In this document: in pieces, positions 28,369-38,605 of the stretch | Position numbering within the stretch: the first letter of the stretch is position 1 | Layout: every line of letters starts with the position of its first letter | From: Bog-756 sp963734435 | GTDB taxonomy: Bacteria > Actinomycetota > Acidimicrobiia > Acidimicrobiales > RAAP-2 | Assembly (NCBI GenBank): GCA_963734435.1 | Contig: CAVTHA010000010.1 | Coordinates: 1 to 64,000, forward strand | Direction: 5' to 3' | Length of the DNA stretch: 64,000 bases | Translations under genes and position numbers: made by a program | The notes under the pieces: model-generated | Databases searched by the model: none | Told to the model about the DNA's origin: nothing | The model's input: only the letters and a program-made list of their open reading frames with translations

Positions 28369-29548
28369 GTGGATTTTTACCTTCCCGACGAACTCGCCGC
28401 GCTGCAGGCATCGGTGCGCCGCCTGGCCCAGGACAAGGTCAAGCCCCGGGCCCGCGCCATCGACAAGGACGGCACCTACCCCGCAGGACCTCTTCGACGC
28501 CTTCCGGGACGCCGGACTGCTCGGGCTGTGCATTCCCACCGAGTACGGCGGCTCGGGGGCGGGGATTCTGGGCCTCGCCATCGCCATCGAAGAGGTGGCG
28601 AAGTACTCGAACTCGGCCGCCTTGATGCTGCTGCTTGACCCGCCTGCCCACCGGCCCGGTCATGATCGCCGGCACGGAGGCGCAGAAGCAGCAGGTACCT
28701 CACCGGGATCGCCGAGGGCACGCAACGGGCGGCCTTCGGGCTCTCCGAGCCCCAGGCGGGCAGCGACGTGATGGGCATGCGCACCCGGGGGGTGCCGGAC
28801 GCCGGCGGGGCAGGCGGCTGGATCCTCAACGGCACCAAGTGCTGGATGTCCGGCGTGCGCGAGGCGGACTGGTACACCGTGTTCGCCAAGACGAGCGAGC
28901 CCACCAGCCGGGCCCACGATTCGATCACCGCGTTCATCGTGGAGCGGAAGTTGGGACGGGGTCGAGGTCGGGCGGACCGATCACAAGATGGGCGTCAAGG
29001 GCGTCGACACCGGCGAGTTGCTGCTGACCGACGTGCACGTGCCGGCCGAGAACGTGATCGGTGAGGTCGGCGGTTTCCGCCTGGCCATGCTCGGCCTCAA
29101 CGCCATGCGCCCGATCGTGGCCGCCCGCGGCATCGGGCTGGCCGAGGGCGCGCTCATGTACGCCACCGAGTACGTCCAGCAGCGGGCGGCCTTCGGCAAG
29201 ACCATCGCCGACTTCCAGGGCATCCAGTGGGAGATCGCCAAGTGCGCCGTCGACATCGAGGCGGCCCGCCTGCTGACCTACCGCGCCGCCGTCCTGGCCG
29301 ACGAGGGCAAGTTCACCAAGGAGTACGTGCCCTACCTCTCCATGGCCAAGTACCACGCCACCGAGCTGGCCGTGCGGGCCTCGTCGCTGGCCGTGCAGCT
29401 CCTGGGGGCGGCCGGGTACATGGAGGACCATCCGACCGAGCAGTGGTACCGCGACGCCAAGCAGCTGACCATCGTCGAGGGCACCTCGCAGGTGCAGCTC
29501 GGCCTGATCGCCCGGGGCGTCTTGGACCGGGACCTGTGGTGGGACTGA
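28369..29548 (+). CDS. Acyl-CoA dehydrogenase
   Basis: FAD enzyme for alpha,beta-dehydrogenation of an acyl-CoA. The N-terminal helical domain is MDFYLPDELAALQASVRRLA; the flavin region is FGLSEPQAGSD and WILNGTKCWMSG. The C-terminal bundle holds QQRAAFGKTIADFQGIQWE and the likely catalytic Glu in TIVEGTSQVQ. Chain-length preference is unclear. Four frame changes (about 28485, 28640, 28697, 28955) break the frame. The GTG at 28369 starts the homologous part. It is followed at once by trpD. Confidence 0.88.
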
Positions 29549-29556
29549 CGCTGCGG

Positions 29557-30614
29557 GTGAGGCCCGATGTCCTGAGCCGCCTGATCGTGCCCGGGAGTCG
29601 CTCACCGAGACAGAGGCCGAGGCCACCTTGGGCTCGGTGCTGGCCGGCGAGGCGACGCCGGCGCAGATCGGCGCCTTCCTGACCCTCCTGCACGCCAAGG
29701 GCGAGACCGATCGAAGAGGTGACCGGCCTGGCGCGGGCCATGGTGGACGCCGCGGTGCCCCTCGACCTGCCCGTCGGCCCCGACGCGGTGGTCGATCTGG
29801 TCGGGACCGGCGGCGACCGCCTGAGCAGCATCAACGTGACCACCCTGGCCTCGCTGATCGTCGCCGGGTGCGGGGTGACGGTCTGCAAGCACGGGGGGCG
29901 GTCGGCCTCGTCGTCGGTGGGCTCGGCCGACGTGCTCGAGGCGTTGGGCGTGGCCATCGAGGTCGGCCCGGTGGGCGTGGCCCGCTGCGTGGCCGAGGCG
30001 GGGATCGGCTTCTGCTTCGCCCAACGCTTTCACCCGGCCATGCGCTACGTGGCGCCGATCCGCCGCGAGCTCGGCGTGCCGACCATCTTCAACTTCCTCG
30101 GCCCGCTGACCAACCCGTCCCGGACCCGCCACCAGCTGGTGGGCGTCAACGATCCCGCCATGGCCACCATCATGGCCACCGTGCTCGGGGCCACCGGGAG
30201 CCGGCGGGCCATGATCATCTATGCCGACGACGGACTGGACGAGCTCAGCGTGACCTCGCCCTCGACCGTGCTCGAGCTCAACGGCGACGGTGCCGGCTCG
30301 TTCGAGCTCTCCGAGTGGCGGGTCGACCCCACCTCGCTCGGCTTCGCCCCGGCCACCATGGAAGACCTGCGCGGCGGGGACGCCGCGTTCAACGCCGCGG
30401 CCATCCGATCGGTGCTCGAGGGGAGCGCCGGGGCCGAATCGCGACATCGGGGTGCTCAACGCCGCCGCCGCCCTCATGGTGATCGGCCGGGTCGACGACC
30501 TGGCGGCCGGGGTGGAGCTGGCTCGCGCAGTCCATCGACGCCGGGCGGGCCGAGGCGGCACTCGACGCGCTGGTGGCCACCTCGCAGGCGGCCTGGGCCG
30601 AGTCGCCGGACTGA
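29557..30614 (+). CDS. trpD: Anthranilate phosphoribosyltransferase
   Basis: Joins anthranilate and PRPP in tryptophan synthesis. Motifs seen: VDLVGTGGDRLSSINVTT (pyrophosphate/ribose site), CKHGGRSASSSVGSADVLEA (usually KHGNR, here Gly replaces Asn), and FNFLGPLTNPSRTRHQLVGV. Frame changes at about 29592, 29712, 30435 and 30525. The last exon-like piece reads RAEAALDALVATSQAAWAES and stops at 30612. No other trp gene is nearby. The tail lies opposite the galactokinase tail. Confidence 0.85.
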
Positions 30615-31684
30615 GCGACCGGCGCTGGCGTCGGCGCAGTTGCCGCACCGACGGTCGGGCGCGCCGCGCACGTCCGCCCCGCCGGCCGGGCTGACCCGCC
30701 AGGCCGGCAGGGGGGCGTGGCTCTCGGGACTGAGGGCGGGCGAGTCCGGCGCGCACAGGGCGATGGCGCACCCGCCGAAGCCTCCGCCCGTCATGCGGGC
30801 CCCGTAGACGCCGGGCATGCGCCACCAGGCGGTCGACCAGCTCGTCGAGGGCGGGGATCGAGACCCGGAAGTCCTCGGCCAGGCTGCGGTGCCCGTCGGT
30901 CATCACCGCCCCGACGGCCGGTCAGATTGCTCGCGGCCCAAGAGCCGCTCGACCTCGCGCACCCGGGCGCACTCGGTGATGACGTGGCGGGCCCGTCGGC
31001 GCAGCACCGGGTCGGGCAGCACGCTCAGGTCACCGAGCTCGCAGAGCCCCAGAGGGCCGACCGATGAGGTTGGCCGCCCGCTCGCACTCGGCCCGACGAT
31101 CGGCATAGGGCGAGGAGCCGAGCTCGCGGCTGGCCCCGCAGTGCACGACCACGAACGCCGCCCCCTCGGGGATCGGCGACCTGATGGCGACTCGAGGGTG
31201 GCGAAGTCGATGGAGAGGGCGTGGCCGGCCTGCGCGCCGAGAATGGCCAACGGGTCGAGCAGGCCGACCGCGGGAGCCGGCCGCCCCCTCGGCGCTCTGG
31301 CACAGCTTGGCCAGCGCCAGGGGGTCCGCCGGTCGGCCCAGGGCCAGCAGGACGGCGACCGAGAAGGCCGCGCTCGACGAGAGGCCGGCGCCGACGGGGA
31401 TCGTGCTGGTGACCCGCAGTGCGCCGCCCGACGGCGGCTGGGCCAGGGCGATGAGGGCGGCCGCCAGTACGGCGTGCGGTGGCGGCCGGGGCGGTGTCGC
31501 CCAGAGGGATCTCCCACGGCTCGGGGTACTGGTCGCTGGCCACGCCGATCAAGAAGCTGCCCGCCTTGGGGGTGAAGGTGGCCTCGGTGGCCAGGTCGAT
31601 GGCCATGGGGAGCGAGAGGCCCTGGTTGTAGTCGGTGTGGTCGCCGATCAGGGTGACCCGTCCGGGCGCGCGGGCGATGAGCAT
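30474..31684 (-). CDS. galK: Galactokinase (GHMP kinase)
   Basis: Phosphorylates galactose at C1. The N-terminal signature is ARAPGRVTLIGDHTDYNQG with LSLPMAIDLA after it. The ATP loop region in another frame reads PVGAGLSSSAAFSVAVLLAL, and the C-terminal motif YGARMTGGGFGGCAIAL is near 30790. At least five frame changes occur. The C-terminal frame has no stop until 30474, giving an overlap of about 140 bases with trpD; this may reflect another indel. No other Leloir-pathway gene is adjacent. Confidence 0.83.
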
Positions 31685-31730
31685 CGCGCCAGCTTGACCC
31701 CTATGAGGCCACTCGGGTCACGATCCTGCC

Positions 31731-32913
31731 ATGGCGCAGACATCGAGAAGCGGACCGCTCAGCGGTATCAAGATCATCGAGCTGGCGGGGATCGGGCCCT
31801 GCCCCTTACACCTGCCATGATGCTGGCTGACGCCGGCGCCCAGGTCATCCGCCTCGAGCGGGCGGCCCCCGGTGCGCCCGGAACGTGCGGCGGCGGCGGA
31901 CGCCGAGCCACTGGGACCTCCTCAACCGGAGCCGTGCCTCGGTGGGGATCGACCTGAAGAATCCCGAAGCGGTCGAGCTCGTGCTGCGCCTGGTCGAGCA
32001 GGCCGACGGTCTGATCGAGGGATTCCGCCCCGGCGTGGCCGAGCGGCTGGGGCTGGGGCCGGACGCCTGCTGGGCCCGCAACACGGTCCTCGTCTACGGG
32101 CGCATGACCGGGTGGGGCCAGGAGGGCCCCATGGCCCCGACGGCCGGGCACGACATCGACTACATCGCCATCGGGGGCGCCCTGTGGTCGATGGGCCGCG
32201 CCGATTCGGCGCCGGTGCCGCCGCTGAACCTGGTGGGCGACTTCGGGGGCGGGGGCATGCTGCTCGCCTTCGGCATGGTGGCGGCGTTGCTGGAGGCGGC
32301 CCGCTCGGGCCAGGGCCAGGTCGTCGACGCGGCCATGGTCGACGGTGCGGCCTCCTTGATGACGATGATCCACTCGTTCCATGCGCGTCGGGGATGTGGA
32401 ACGAGGAGCGCGGCGCCAACATGCTCGATACCGGGGCGCCGTTCTACGAGGTCTACGAGACGGCCGACGGGAAGTACTTGGCGCTCGGGGGGATCGAGCC
32501 GAAGTTCTACGCCGAGCTCCTCGAGGGTCTCGGGCTGGCCGGCGACCCCCTCTTCGCCGCGCAGAACGACAAGGCGAACTGGCCGGCCATGAAGGAACGG
32601 GTGGCGGCCGTGGTCGGCCACCAAGACGCGTCGACGAGTGGGACGGCCATCTTCGACGGGACCGACGCCTGCGTCGCCCCGGTCCTCTCCCCGTGGGAGG
32701 CCCACCTGCATCCGCACAACCAGGCCCGGTCGACGTTCGTCGAGGTCGACGGCGTGGTGCAGCCGGCGCCGGCGCCGCGCTTCAGCCGCACGCCCTCGTC
32801 CATCAGCCGCCCGCCGTCGTGTCCCGGGCGGCGACACGGTGTCCGGGTTGGTCGAGTGGGGCATTGACGAGGGGACGGTGGCCAAGCTGCGGGAGACGGG
32901 CGCGCTGAGTTAG
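31731..32913 (+). CDS. CoA-transferase family III, alpha-methylacyl-CoA racemase-like
   Basis: Family III enzymes transfer CoA or epimerise 2-methylacyl-CoA. The text follows mycobacterial Mcr/AMACR: GIKIIELAGIGP at the N-terminus, LLNRSRASVGIDLKNPEA, GHDIDYIAIGGALW with the catalytic His, and NLVGDFGGGGM with the catalytic Asp. The C-terminal part reads GANMLDTGAPFYEVYETADG. Frame changes at about 31790, 31880, 32395 and 32825. It may act with the nearby acyl-CoA dehydrogenase on branched or sterol-derived acyl-CoAs (inference). Confidence 0.86.
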
Positions 32914-32943
32914 GTGCGTCGGCAGCACGGGGGCCTGGTCACG

Positions 32944-33436
32944 ATGAACGGGTCCGAGGCCGAACGGGTGGACGAACCCGACGGGGTCGTGCTGCGAGAT
33001 GGTCGGCCCGAGGACGGGGTTGCCGTGGCGGGAGTCTTCGGGGCCGCCCGGGCGGAAATGCGCTACCTGCCCGTGCTGCACAGCCACGAGGAGCACGTGG
33101 TGTTCTTCTCGACCCGTGTGCTGCCGACCAGTCGGGTCACGGTGGCCGACGTGGCCGGCGAGGTCGTGGCCTTCTCGGCGGTCAAGGACGGCTGGCTCGA
33201 CCACCTCTACGTCGCGCCGGCGCACCAGCGCCGCGGCATCGGCCGCGCCCTGTTGGGCCGGGCCATGCCGCGAGAACCCGGGCGGGTTGTCGCTGTGGGC
33301 CTTCGTGGCCAACCGCCGCGCCATCGCCTTCTACGCGGGGGCCGGGTTCGTCGAGCTGCTCCGGACCGACGGGAGTGCGAACGAAGAGCGTGAGCCGGAC
33401 GTGCAGATGCGCTGGACGGCGCCGCTCAGAGGTTGA
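32944..33436 (+). CDS. GNAT-family acetyltransferase
   Basis: An acetyl-CoA-dependent N-acetyltransferase of unknown substrate. The fold's central strands read VAFSAVKDGWLDHLYV and the acetyl-CoA loop is APAHQRRGIGRALL (Q/RxxGxG/A), then LWAFVANRRAIAFYAGAGF in the next frame. One frame change at about 33270. The ATG at 32944 is chosen; a GTG at 32914 directly after the preceding stop is the alternative. The tail overlaps the Lrp-domain gene opposite by 11 bases. Confidence 0.78.
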
Positions 33437-33662
33437 CCACCGGACAGGTCAGCGTACGGGTGATGCCCTGGATCAGTTGGACCTGGCTGACCACCATCCG
33501 GCCCAGCTCATCGATCGAATCCGCCTCCACCCGGGCGATGACGTCGTAGGGCCCGGTCACGTCGTCGGCCACCACCACCCCGGCTATCTGGCGAATCTGC
33601 GTGGCGACGCCGGCCGCCTGGCCTACCTCGGTCTGGATGAGCACGTAGGCGTAGACGGCCAT
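33426..33662 (-). CDS. Stand-alone Lrp/AsnC ligand-binding domain protein
   Basis: A 78-residue protein equal to the effector-binding (RAM) half of Lrp/AsnC regulators, without a helix-turn-helix. Segments AVYAYVLIQTEVGQAAGV, DVTGPYDVIARVEADSIDEL and QLIQGITRTLTCPVV follow the alpha-beta sandwich. Such proteins form oligomers that bind amino acids. The gene lies 24 bases downstream of PEP carboxykinase on the same strand, so co-transcription is likely. It is intact despite the broken genes around it. Confidence 0.85.
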   Translation of the reverse strand: MAVYAYVLIQTEVGQAAGVATQIRQIAGVVVADDVTGPYDVIARVEADSIDELGRMVVSQVQLIQGITRTLTCPVVNL

Positions 33663-33688
33663 GGCACACGTGGAGAGCTCGAGAGCTC

Positions 33689-35483
33689 TTAGTCCAGGCG
33701 CTCCTCGAGCGCGTCGACCTCTTTGTCGAGCGCGGCCGGAAGGCGATCGCCGAATTGGCGTAGTGCTCCCGGATGGACGGCACTTCGGCCTGCCATTCGG
33801 CCGCGTCGACCCGCAGGAGCTCGGCCATGTCGTCCTCGGTGACGTCGAGCCCGCGATGTCGATGTCGGTGGTCCCGGGCACCCACCCGATGGGCGTGTCG
33901 GTGGCCTTGGCCTCGCCCCCCACCCGGTTGAACACCCACTCGAGGACCCGCGAGTTGTCGCCGTAGCCGGGCCAGAGCCACTTGCCGTCGGCGTTCTTGC
34001 GGAACCAGTTGACGTAGAAGATCTTGGGCAGGAGGTCGCGGTCGGGGGCGGTGGCGCCGATCTCCAGCCAGTGCGCGAAGTAGTCGGCCATGTTGTAGCC
34101 GCAGAAGGGCAGCATGGCGAAGGGGTCACGGCGCAGGTTCCCGACGGCGCCGGCGGCGGCGGCGGTGGTCTCCGACGCCATGATCGACCCGAGGAACACC
34201 CCGTGCTCCCAGTCACGCGACTGGAACACCAGAGGGACGACCGAGGCCCGCCGGCCGCCGAGGAGGATGGCCGAGATCGGCACACCCTTCGGGTCCTCCC
34301 ATTCGGGGGCGATGGCCGGGTCCTGGCTGGCCGGGGTGGTGAAGCGGGCGTTGGGATGGGCGGCCGGCGTGCCCGAGGCCGGTGTCCAGTCCTGGCCCTT
34401 CCAGTCGGTGAGGTGAGCCGGCGGCTCGTCGGTCATGCCTTCCCACCACACGTCGCCGTCGTCGGTCAGCGCCGTGTTGGTGAAGATGCAGTTGCCGTCG
34501 AGCGTGAGCATGGCGTTCGGATTGGTGTGGGTGTTCGTGCCCGGGGCCACGCCGAAGAAACCCGGCTTCGGGGTTGATGGCGTAGAGGCGGCCGTCGTCG
34601 CCGAATTTCATCCAGCAGATGTCGTCACCGATCGTCTCGACCTTCCAGCCCTCGAGGGACGGGATGAGCATGGCCAGGTTCGTCTTGCCGCACGCCGAGG
34701 GGAACGCCCCGGTGACGTAGCGGGTCTCGCCGGCGGGGGAGGTGAGCTTCAGGATCAGCATGTGCTCGGCCATCCAGCCGTTGTCGCGGGCCATGACCGA
34801 GGCGATGCGGAGGGCGAAGCACTTCTTGCCCAGGAGCGCGTTGCCGCCGTAGCCCGATCCGTAGGAGATGATCTCGCGGGTCTCGGGGAAGTGGACGATG
34901 TACTTGTTCTCGGCGTCGCACGGCCAGGGCGACGTCGGCCTGGCCCGGCTCGAGAGGCGCACCGACCGAGTGGAGGCAGGGGACGAAGTCGCCGTCCGTC
35001 CCCGAGGACCTCGAGCGCGCCGGTGCCCATGCGGGCCATGATGCGCATGGAGACCACCACGTAGGGCGAGTCGGTCAACTCGACGCCGATGTGGGCGATC
35101 TCCGAGCCGAGGGGACCCATGGAGAAGGGGACCACGTACATGGTGCGGCCCCGCATGCAGCCTTTCATCAACCCGTTGAGGAGGGACCGCATCTCGTCGG
35201 GGTCACGCCAGTTGTTGGTCGGGCCGGCGTCGATCTCCTCCTTCGAGCAGATGAAGGTCCGGTCCTCCACCCGGGCCACGTCGCCCGGGTCCGAATGGGC
35301 CCAGTAGCTGTTGGGCCGCTTGGCGTCGGACAGCTTGGTGAAGGTGCCGGCGTCGACGAGCAACTGGCACAGGCGGTCGTACTCGTCGGCCGAGCCGTCG
35401 CACCATTCGATCCGGTCGGGCGTGGTCACGGCCGCGACTTCATTCACCCAGGCGAGGAGTTTGGCGTTCGTGGTGCTGGGCAT
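33689..35483 (-). CDS. pckG: Phosphoenolpyruvate carboxykinase (GTP)
   Basis: Converts oxaloacetate and GTP to phosphoenolpyruvate, the entry to gluconeogenesis. The kinase loop is GAFPSACGKTNLAML. Other family blocks are WCDGSADEYDRLCQLLV near the start, PFSMGPLGSEIAHIGVELTD, YGGNALLGKKCFALRIAS and LPFCGYNMADYFAHWLEIG. About 598 residues in total, normal for the GTP class. Frame changes at about 34960, 34560, 33850 and 33745. The ATG at 35483 starts the homologous sequence. Confidence 0.9.
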
Positions 35484-35545
35484 GTGGGGTAGCTCTACTC
35501 CTTGGTTCGGCCGATGCATGCGGCGTCCAATGCTAGGCATGTGCC

Positions 35546-36521
35546 GTGGGTTCCCCCAAACCCGGGCGCATGTCCCGTCTGGTTGAAGACGAGACATTGG
35601 AGCGTATCCGCCACGCGCTCGAAAATGGAATCGAGGGGGGTGGGTTGCGCGACGACGCCGCCGTGCTCGACGTCCCCGCCGGCGGCGCCGTGGTGGTCTC
35701 GGTCGACAGCGTGGTGGACGGCGTTCATGTCGATCTGGCCCTCTGCAGCCCCCACGATGTGGGGTGGAAGGCGCTCATGGGGGCGTTGAGCGACCTGGCG
35801 GCCATGGGGGCCCGCCCCATCGGGGCGCTGGTGGCGCTGTGCGTACCGGAATCGGCCGGCGGGGGCGAGGTCACGCTCGGCGTCATGGAAGGGGTGGCCC
35901 AGGCGTCGCAGGTCGCTGGGTGCCCCGTGGTGGGGGGCGACGTCTCGTCCGCCGGCGTGCTGGTGGTGGCGGTGACCGTCATGGGCACGCTCGACGGGGG
36001 GACGCCGGTGCCGCGCTCCGGGGCCTCGGCCGGGGACGTGATCCTGGTCACCGGACCCTGTGGTGGCTCGGCGGCCGGGTTGCGGGTCCTGCGGTCAGGC
36101 GCCGGGGCGCCCGGGCCGGAGCCCGGTCGAGGCGTCTCTGGCGGCGGCGTACCGGCGACCGGTGGCGCGTCTGGCCGAAGGGGAGGCGGCCCGCCGGGCC
36201 GGGGCGTCCGCCATGATGGATGTGTCGGACGGGCTGGCGCTCGACCTGCACCGCCTGGCCGACGCGTCGGAGGTCGGCTTCGTCCTCGATTCGGTCCCGG
36301 TGGCCGACGGCGCCACGCTCGAGGAGGCGCTGGGTGGCGGAGAGGACTACGAGCTGGTGGTCGTGATCGGCCCCGACCGGGTCGACACGGCGGCGGGTTC
36401 GTGGGCCGGGGCGGGACTGCGCCCGCTCCAGAGGATCGGGGTGGTGACGGCGGACCCGACTCACCGCACGCTCGGGGGCCGCGAGCTGGCGCAACTGGGG
36501 TGGCAACACCGCCTGGGCTAG
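35546..36521 (+). CDS. thiL: Thiamine-monophosphate kinase
   Basis: Phosphorylates thiamine phosphate to thiamine diphosphate. Motifs in order: GLRDDAAVLDV, SVDSVVDGVHVDL, WKALMGALSDLAAMGARP, VVGGDVSSAG, VTGPCGGSAAGL, then after one frame change at about 36105, MMDVSDGLALDLHRLAD and GGGEDYELVVV. The GTG at 35546 is the start; TAGGCA 6 nt before it could be a weak -10. It is divergent from pckG and convergent with rpmB. Confidence 0.9.
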
Positions 36522-36577
36522 GGCGGGCGAGGAGCCCGGCGACGGCCCGAGCGCCCGACGGAGATCCGCCGGGTGAC

Positions 36578-36796
36578 TCAGCTGGCGGAGGCGGCCGGGG
36601 TGCGGCGGACAGGCTTGGTCACCTTGCCGGCCCGAATGCACGATGTGCACACGTGCAGCCGCTTCGGTGCGCCGTTCACCAGGGCACGCACCCGCTGGAT
36701 GTTGGGGTTCCAGCGCCGCTTGGTGCGCCGGTGGGAGTGGCTCACGCTCATGCCGAACGAGGGCTTCTTGCCACAGATATCGCACACTGCTGCCAT
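36578..36796 (-). CDS. rpmB: Ribosomal protein bL28
   Basis: A 72-residue large-subunit protein. It begins AAVCDICGKKPSFGMSVSHS, continues RRTKRRWNPNIQRVRA and has a second Cys pair CTSC, so it is the zinc-binding (C+) form. The ATG at 36796 follows GGAAGG. It is divergent from the fakA-like gene, a gene order shared with other actinobacteria. Confidence 0.95.
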   Translation of the reverse strand: MAAVCDICGKKPSFGMSVSHSHRRTKRRWNPNIQRVRALVNGAPKRLHVCTSCIRAGKVTKPVRRTPAASAS

Positions 36797-36864
36797 TGGG
36801 TAGACCTTCCTGGGGGCGGCCGCGGTGTTCTCACCACGCAGGCCTTCACGAACGGCGCAAAGGT

Positions 36865-36870
36865 TAGCAT
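36865..36870 (+). promoter_or_regulatory. -10-like TAGCAT before fakA-like gene
   Basis: TAGCAT ends 8 nt before the ATG at 36879, consistent with leaderless transcription. No ribosome-binding site is seen. Confidence 0.4.
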
Positions 36871-36878
36871 CCCTTGCC

Positions 36879-38588
36879 ATGACCTCCCTGGCGACCCTGG
36901 GCGCGGACGACCTGCGCACCGTGATGGGTCGCTTCCGTGACGCGCTGCGTCAGCACCAGGGGGACATCAACCGCCTGAACGTGTACCCGGTGCCCGACGG
37001 CGACACCGGCACCAACATGGCCCTGACGCTGGAGGCCGTGGTGACCGAGCTCGAGGGCGTGCCGGCCGGCTCGGGCCTACCCCTGGTCTGCAAGGCCATC
37101 GGCCACGGCTCGCTCATGGGGGCGCGGGGCAACTCGGGGGTGATCCTCTCCCAGCTCCTGCGGGGCATGTGCGACCGCATGGGGGTGGCCGAGTCCGGCG
37201 TGGACGCGACCGTTCTCTCCGATGCACTGGGACACGCCTCCGATCTGGCCCGGCGCGCCGTGGTGCGCCCGGTCGAGGGGACGATCCTGACGGTGGCCGC
37301 GGCGGCCGCCGCCGGCGCGGCGGCCGGGGTCGGTGAGGCCGGGGCCACCCTGATCGGCGTGGTCGAGCGGGCCCACGGCGTGGCCGCCGATGCGCTGGCC
37401 CGCACGCCCGAGATGCTGCCCGTACTGGCCCAGGCCGGCGTGGTCGACGCCGGCGGGACCGGGTTCCTCCTGCTTGCTCGATGCGTGCTGGTCGGTCGTC
37501 GACACCGCCCACCGCTGCCCGAGCCCTCGGGTGTCCCCGAGGTCGACCTGTCCCGGGCTGGGCGCGGTGGCGGACGAGGGCTACAACCGGAGGAAGGACG
37601 ATCGCGGCACCGACGAGGAGCCCCACGTCGGCGACCTCCGCTACGAGGTGATGTACCTCCTCTACGCCCCGGACGACTCCATGCCCGACTTCAAAGAGGT
37701 GTGGGCGGGCATCGGGGACTCCATCGTGGTGGTCGGCGGCGACGGGCTGTGGAACTGCCATATCCACACCGACGACATCGGCGCCGCCATCGAGGCCGGC
37801 GTCGAGACCGGGCGGCCCCAGCGGATCCGGGTCACCGACCTGGCCGAGCAGGTGGAGGAGGAGCGCTGGGTCCGCGAGGCGTCCAGCGCGTCCGACGCCG
37901 GCGCCGGCGCGGTGCGGGAGGGCCCGATGCCCACGACGAGCGTGGTGGCCGTGGTGACCGGCGACGGCATCGGCCGCATCTTCCGCTCGCTGGGCGTGCA
38001 CCACCAGGTGGTCGGGGGCCAGTCGATGAACCCCTCCACCCACGACCTGCTCAAGGCGGTCGAGGCTCGTCGACTCCGACGAGGTGGTGATCCTGCCCAA
38101 CAACAAGAACATCCGGCCGGTGGCCGAGCAGGTGGACGCGCTGAGCGAGAAGACGGTGCGGGTGGTGGCGACCGGGAGCATCCTCGAGGGGTTCGCCGCC
38201 CTGCTGGCCTACGACCCCGCCGCCGGGGCGGCCGTCAACGCGGCCAGCATGGGCGAGTCGGCCGCCCGCGTCGTGCCCGGCCGAGGTCACCCGGGCCGTC
38301 CGCGACACGACGACCGACGCGGGCGAGGTGCGCCAGGGCGACTGGATCGGCATCTCCCGCGACGGCGTGATCTCCATCGCGGACTCGGTGGTGATCGCCA
38401 CCCGCCTGCTCCTGAGCCGCCTGCTGACCGACCAGCACGAGCTGGTGACGCTCATCGAAGGGGAGGGCTCCAAGGCGGCCGACACCCGCCGGATCAGTGA
38501 GTGGCTCAGCGAGGAGTACCCCGACGTCGCCCTCGAGGTCCACCACGGGGGTCAGCCGCTCTACCCCTACCTCCTGGGCATCGAGTAG
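36879..38588 (+). CDS. DAK2-domain fatty-acid kinase-like protein (FakA/YloV)
   Basis: FakA-type enzymes phosphorylate fatty acids held by a FakB (DegV) partner. The DhaL nucleotide domain has NRLNVYPVPDGDTGTNM (metal Asp residues), GSLMGARGNSGVILSQLLRG and AGVVDAGGTGFLLL. The middle domain reads EVMYLLYAPDDSMPDFKEVW and the C-terminus carries VVILPNNKNI-type sequence (VILPNNKNIRPVAEQV). Several frame changes, about 37485-37560, 38070 and 38280. No fakB is adjacent. Overall length of about 570 residues is normal. Confidence 0.85.
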
Positions 38589-38605
38589 GCCGGAACCGGG
38601 AGCGA

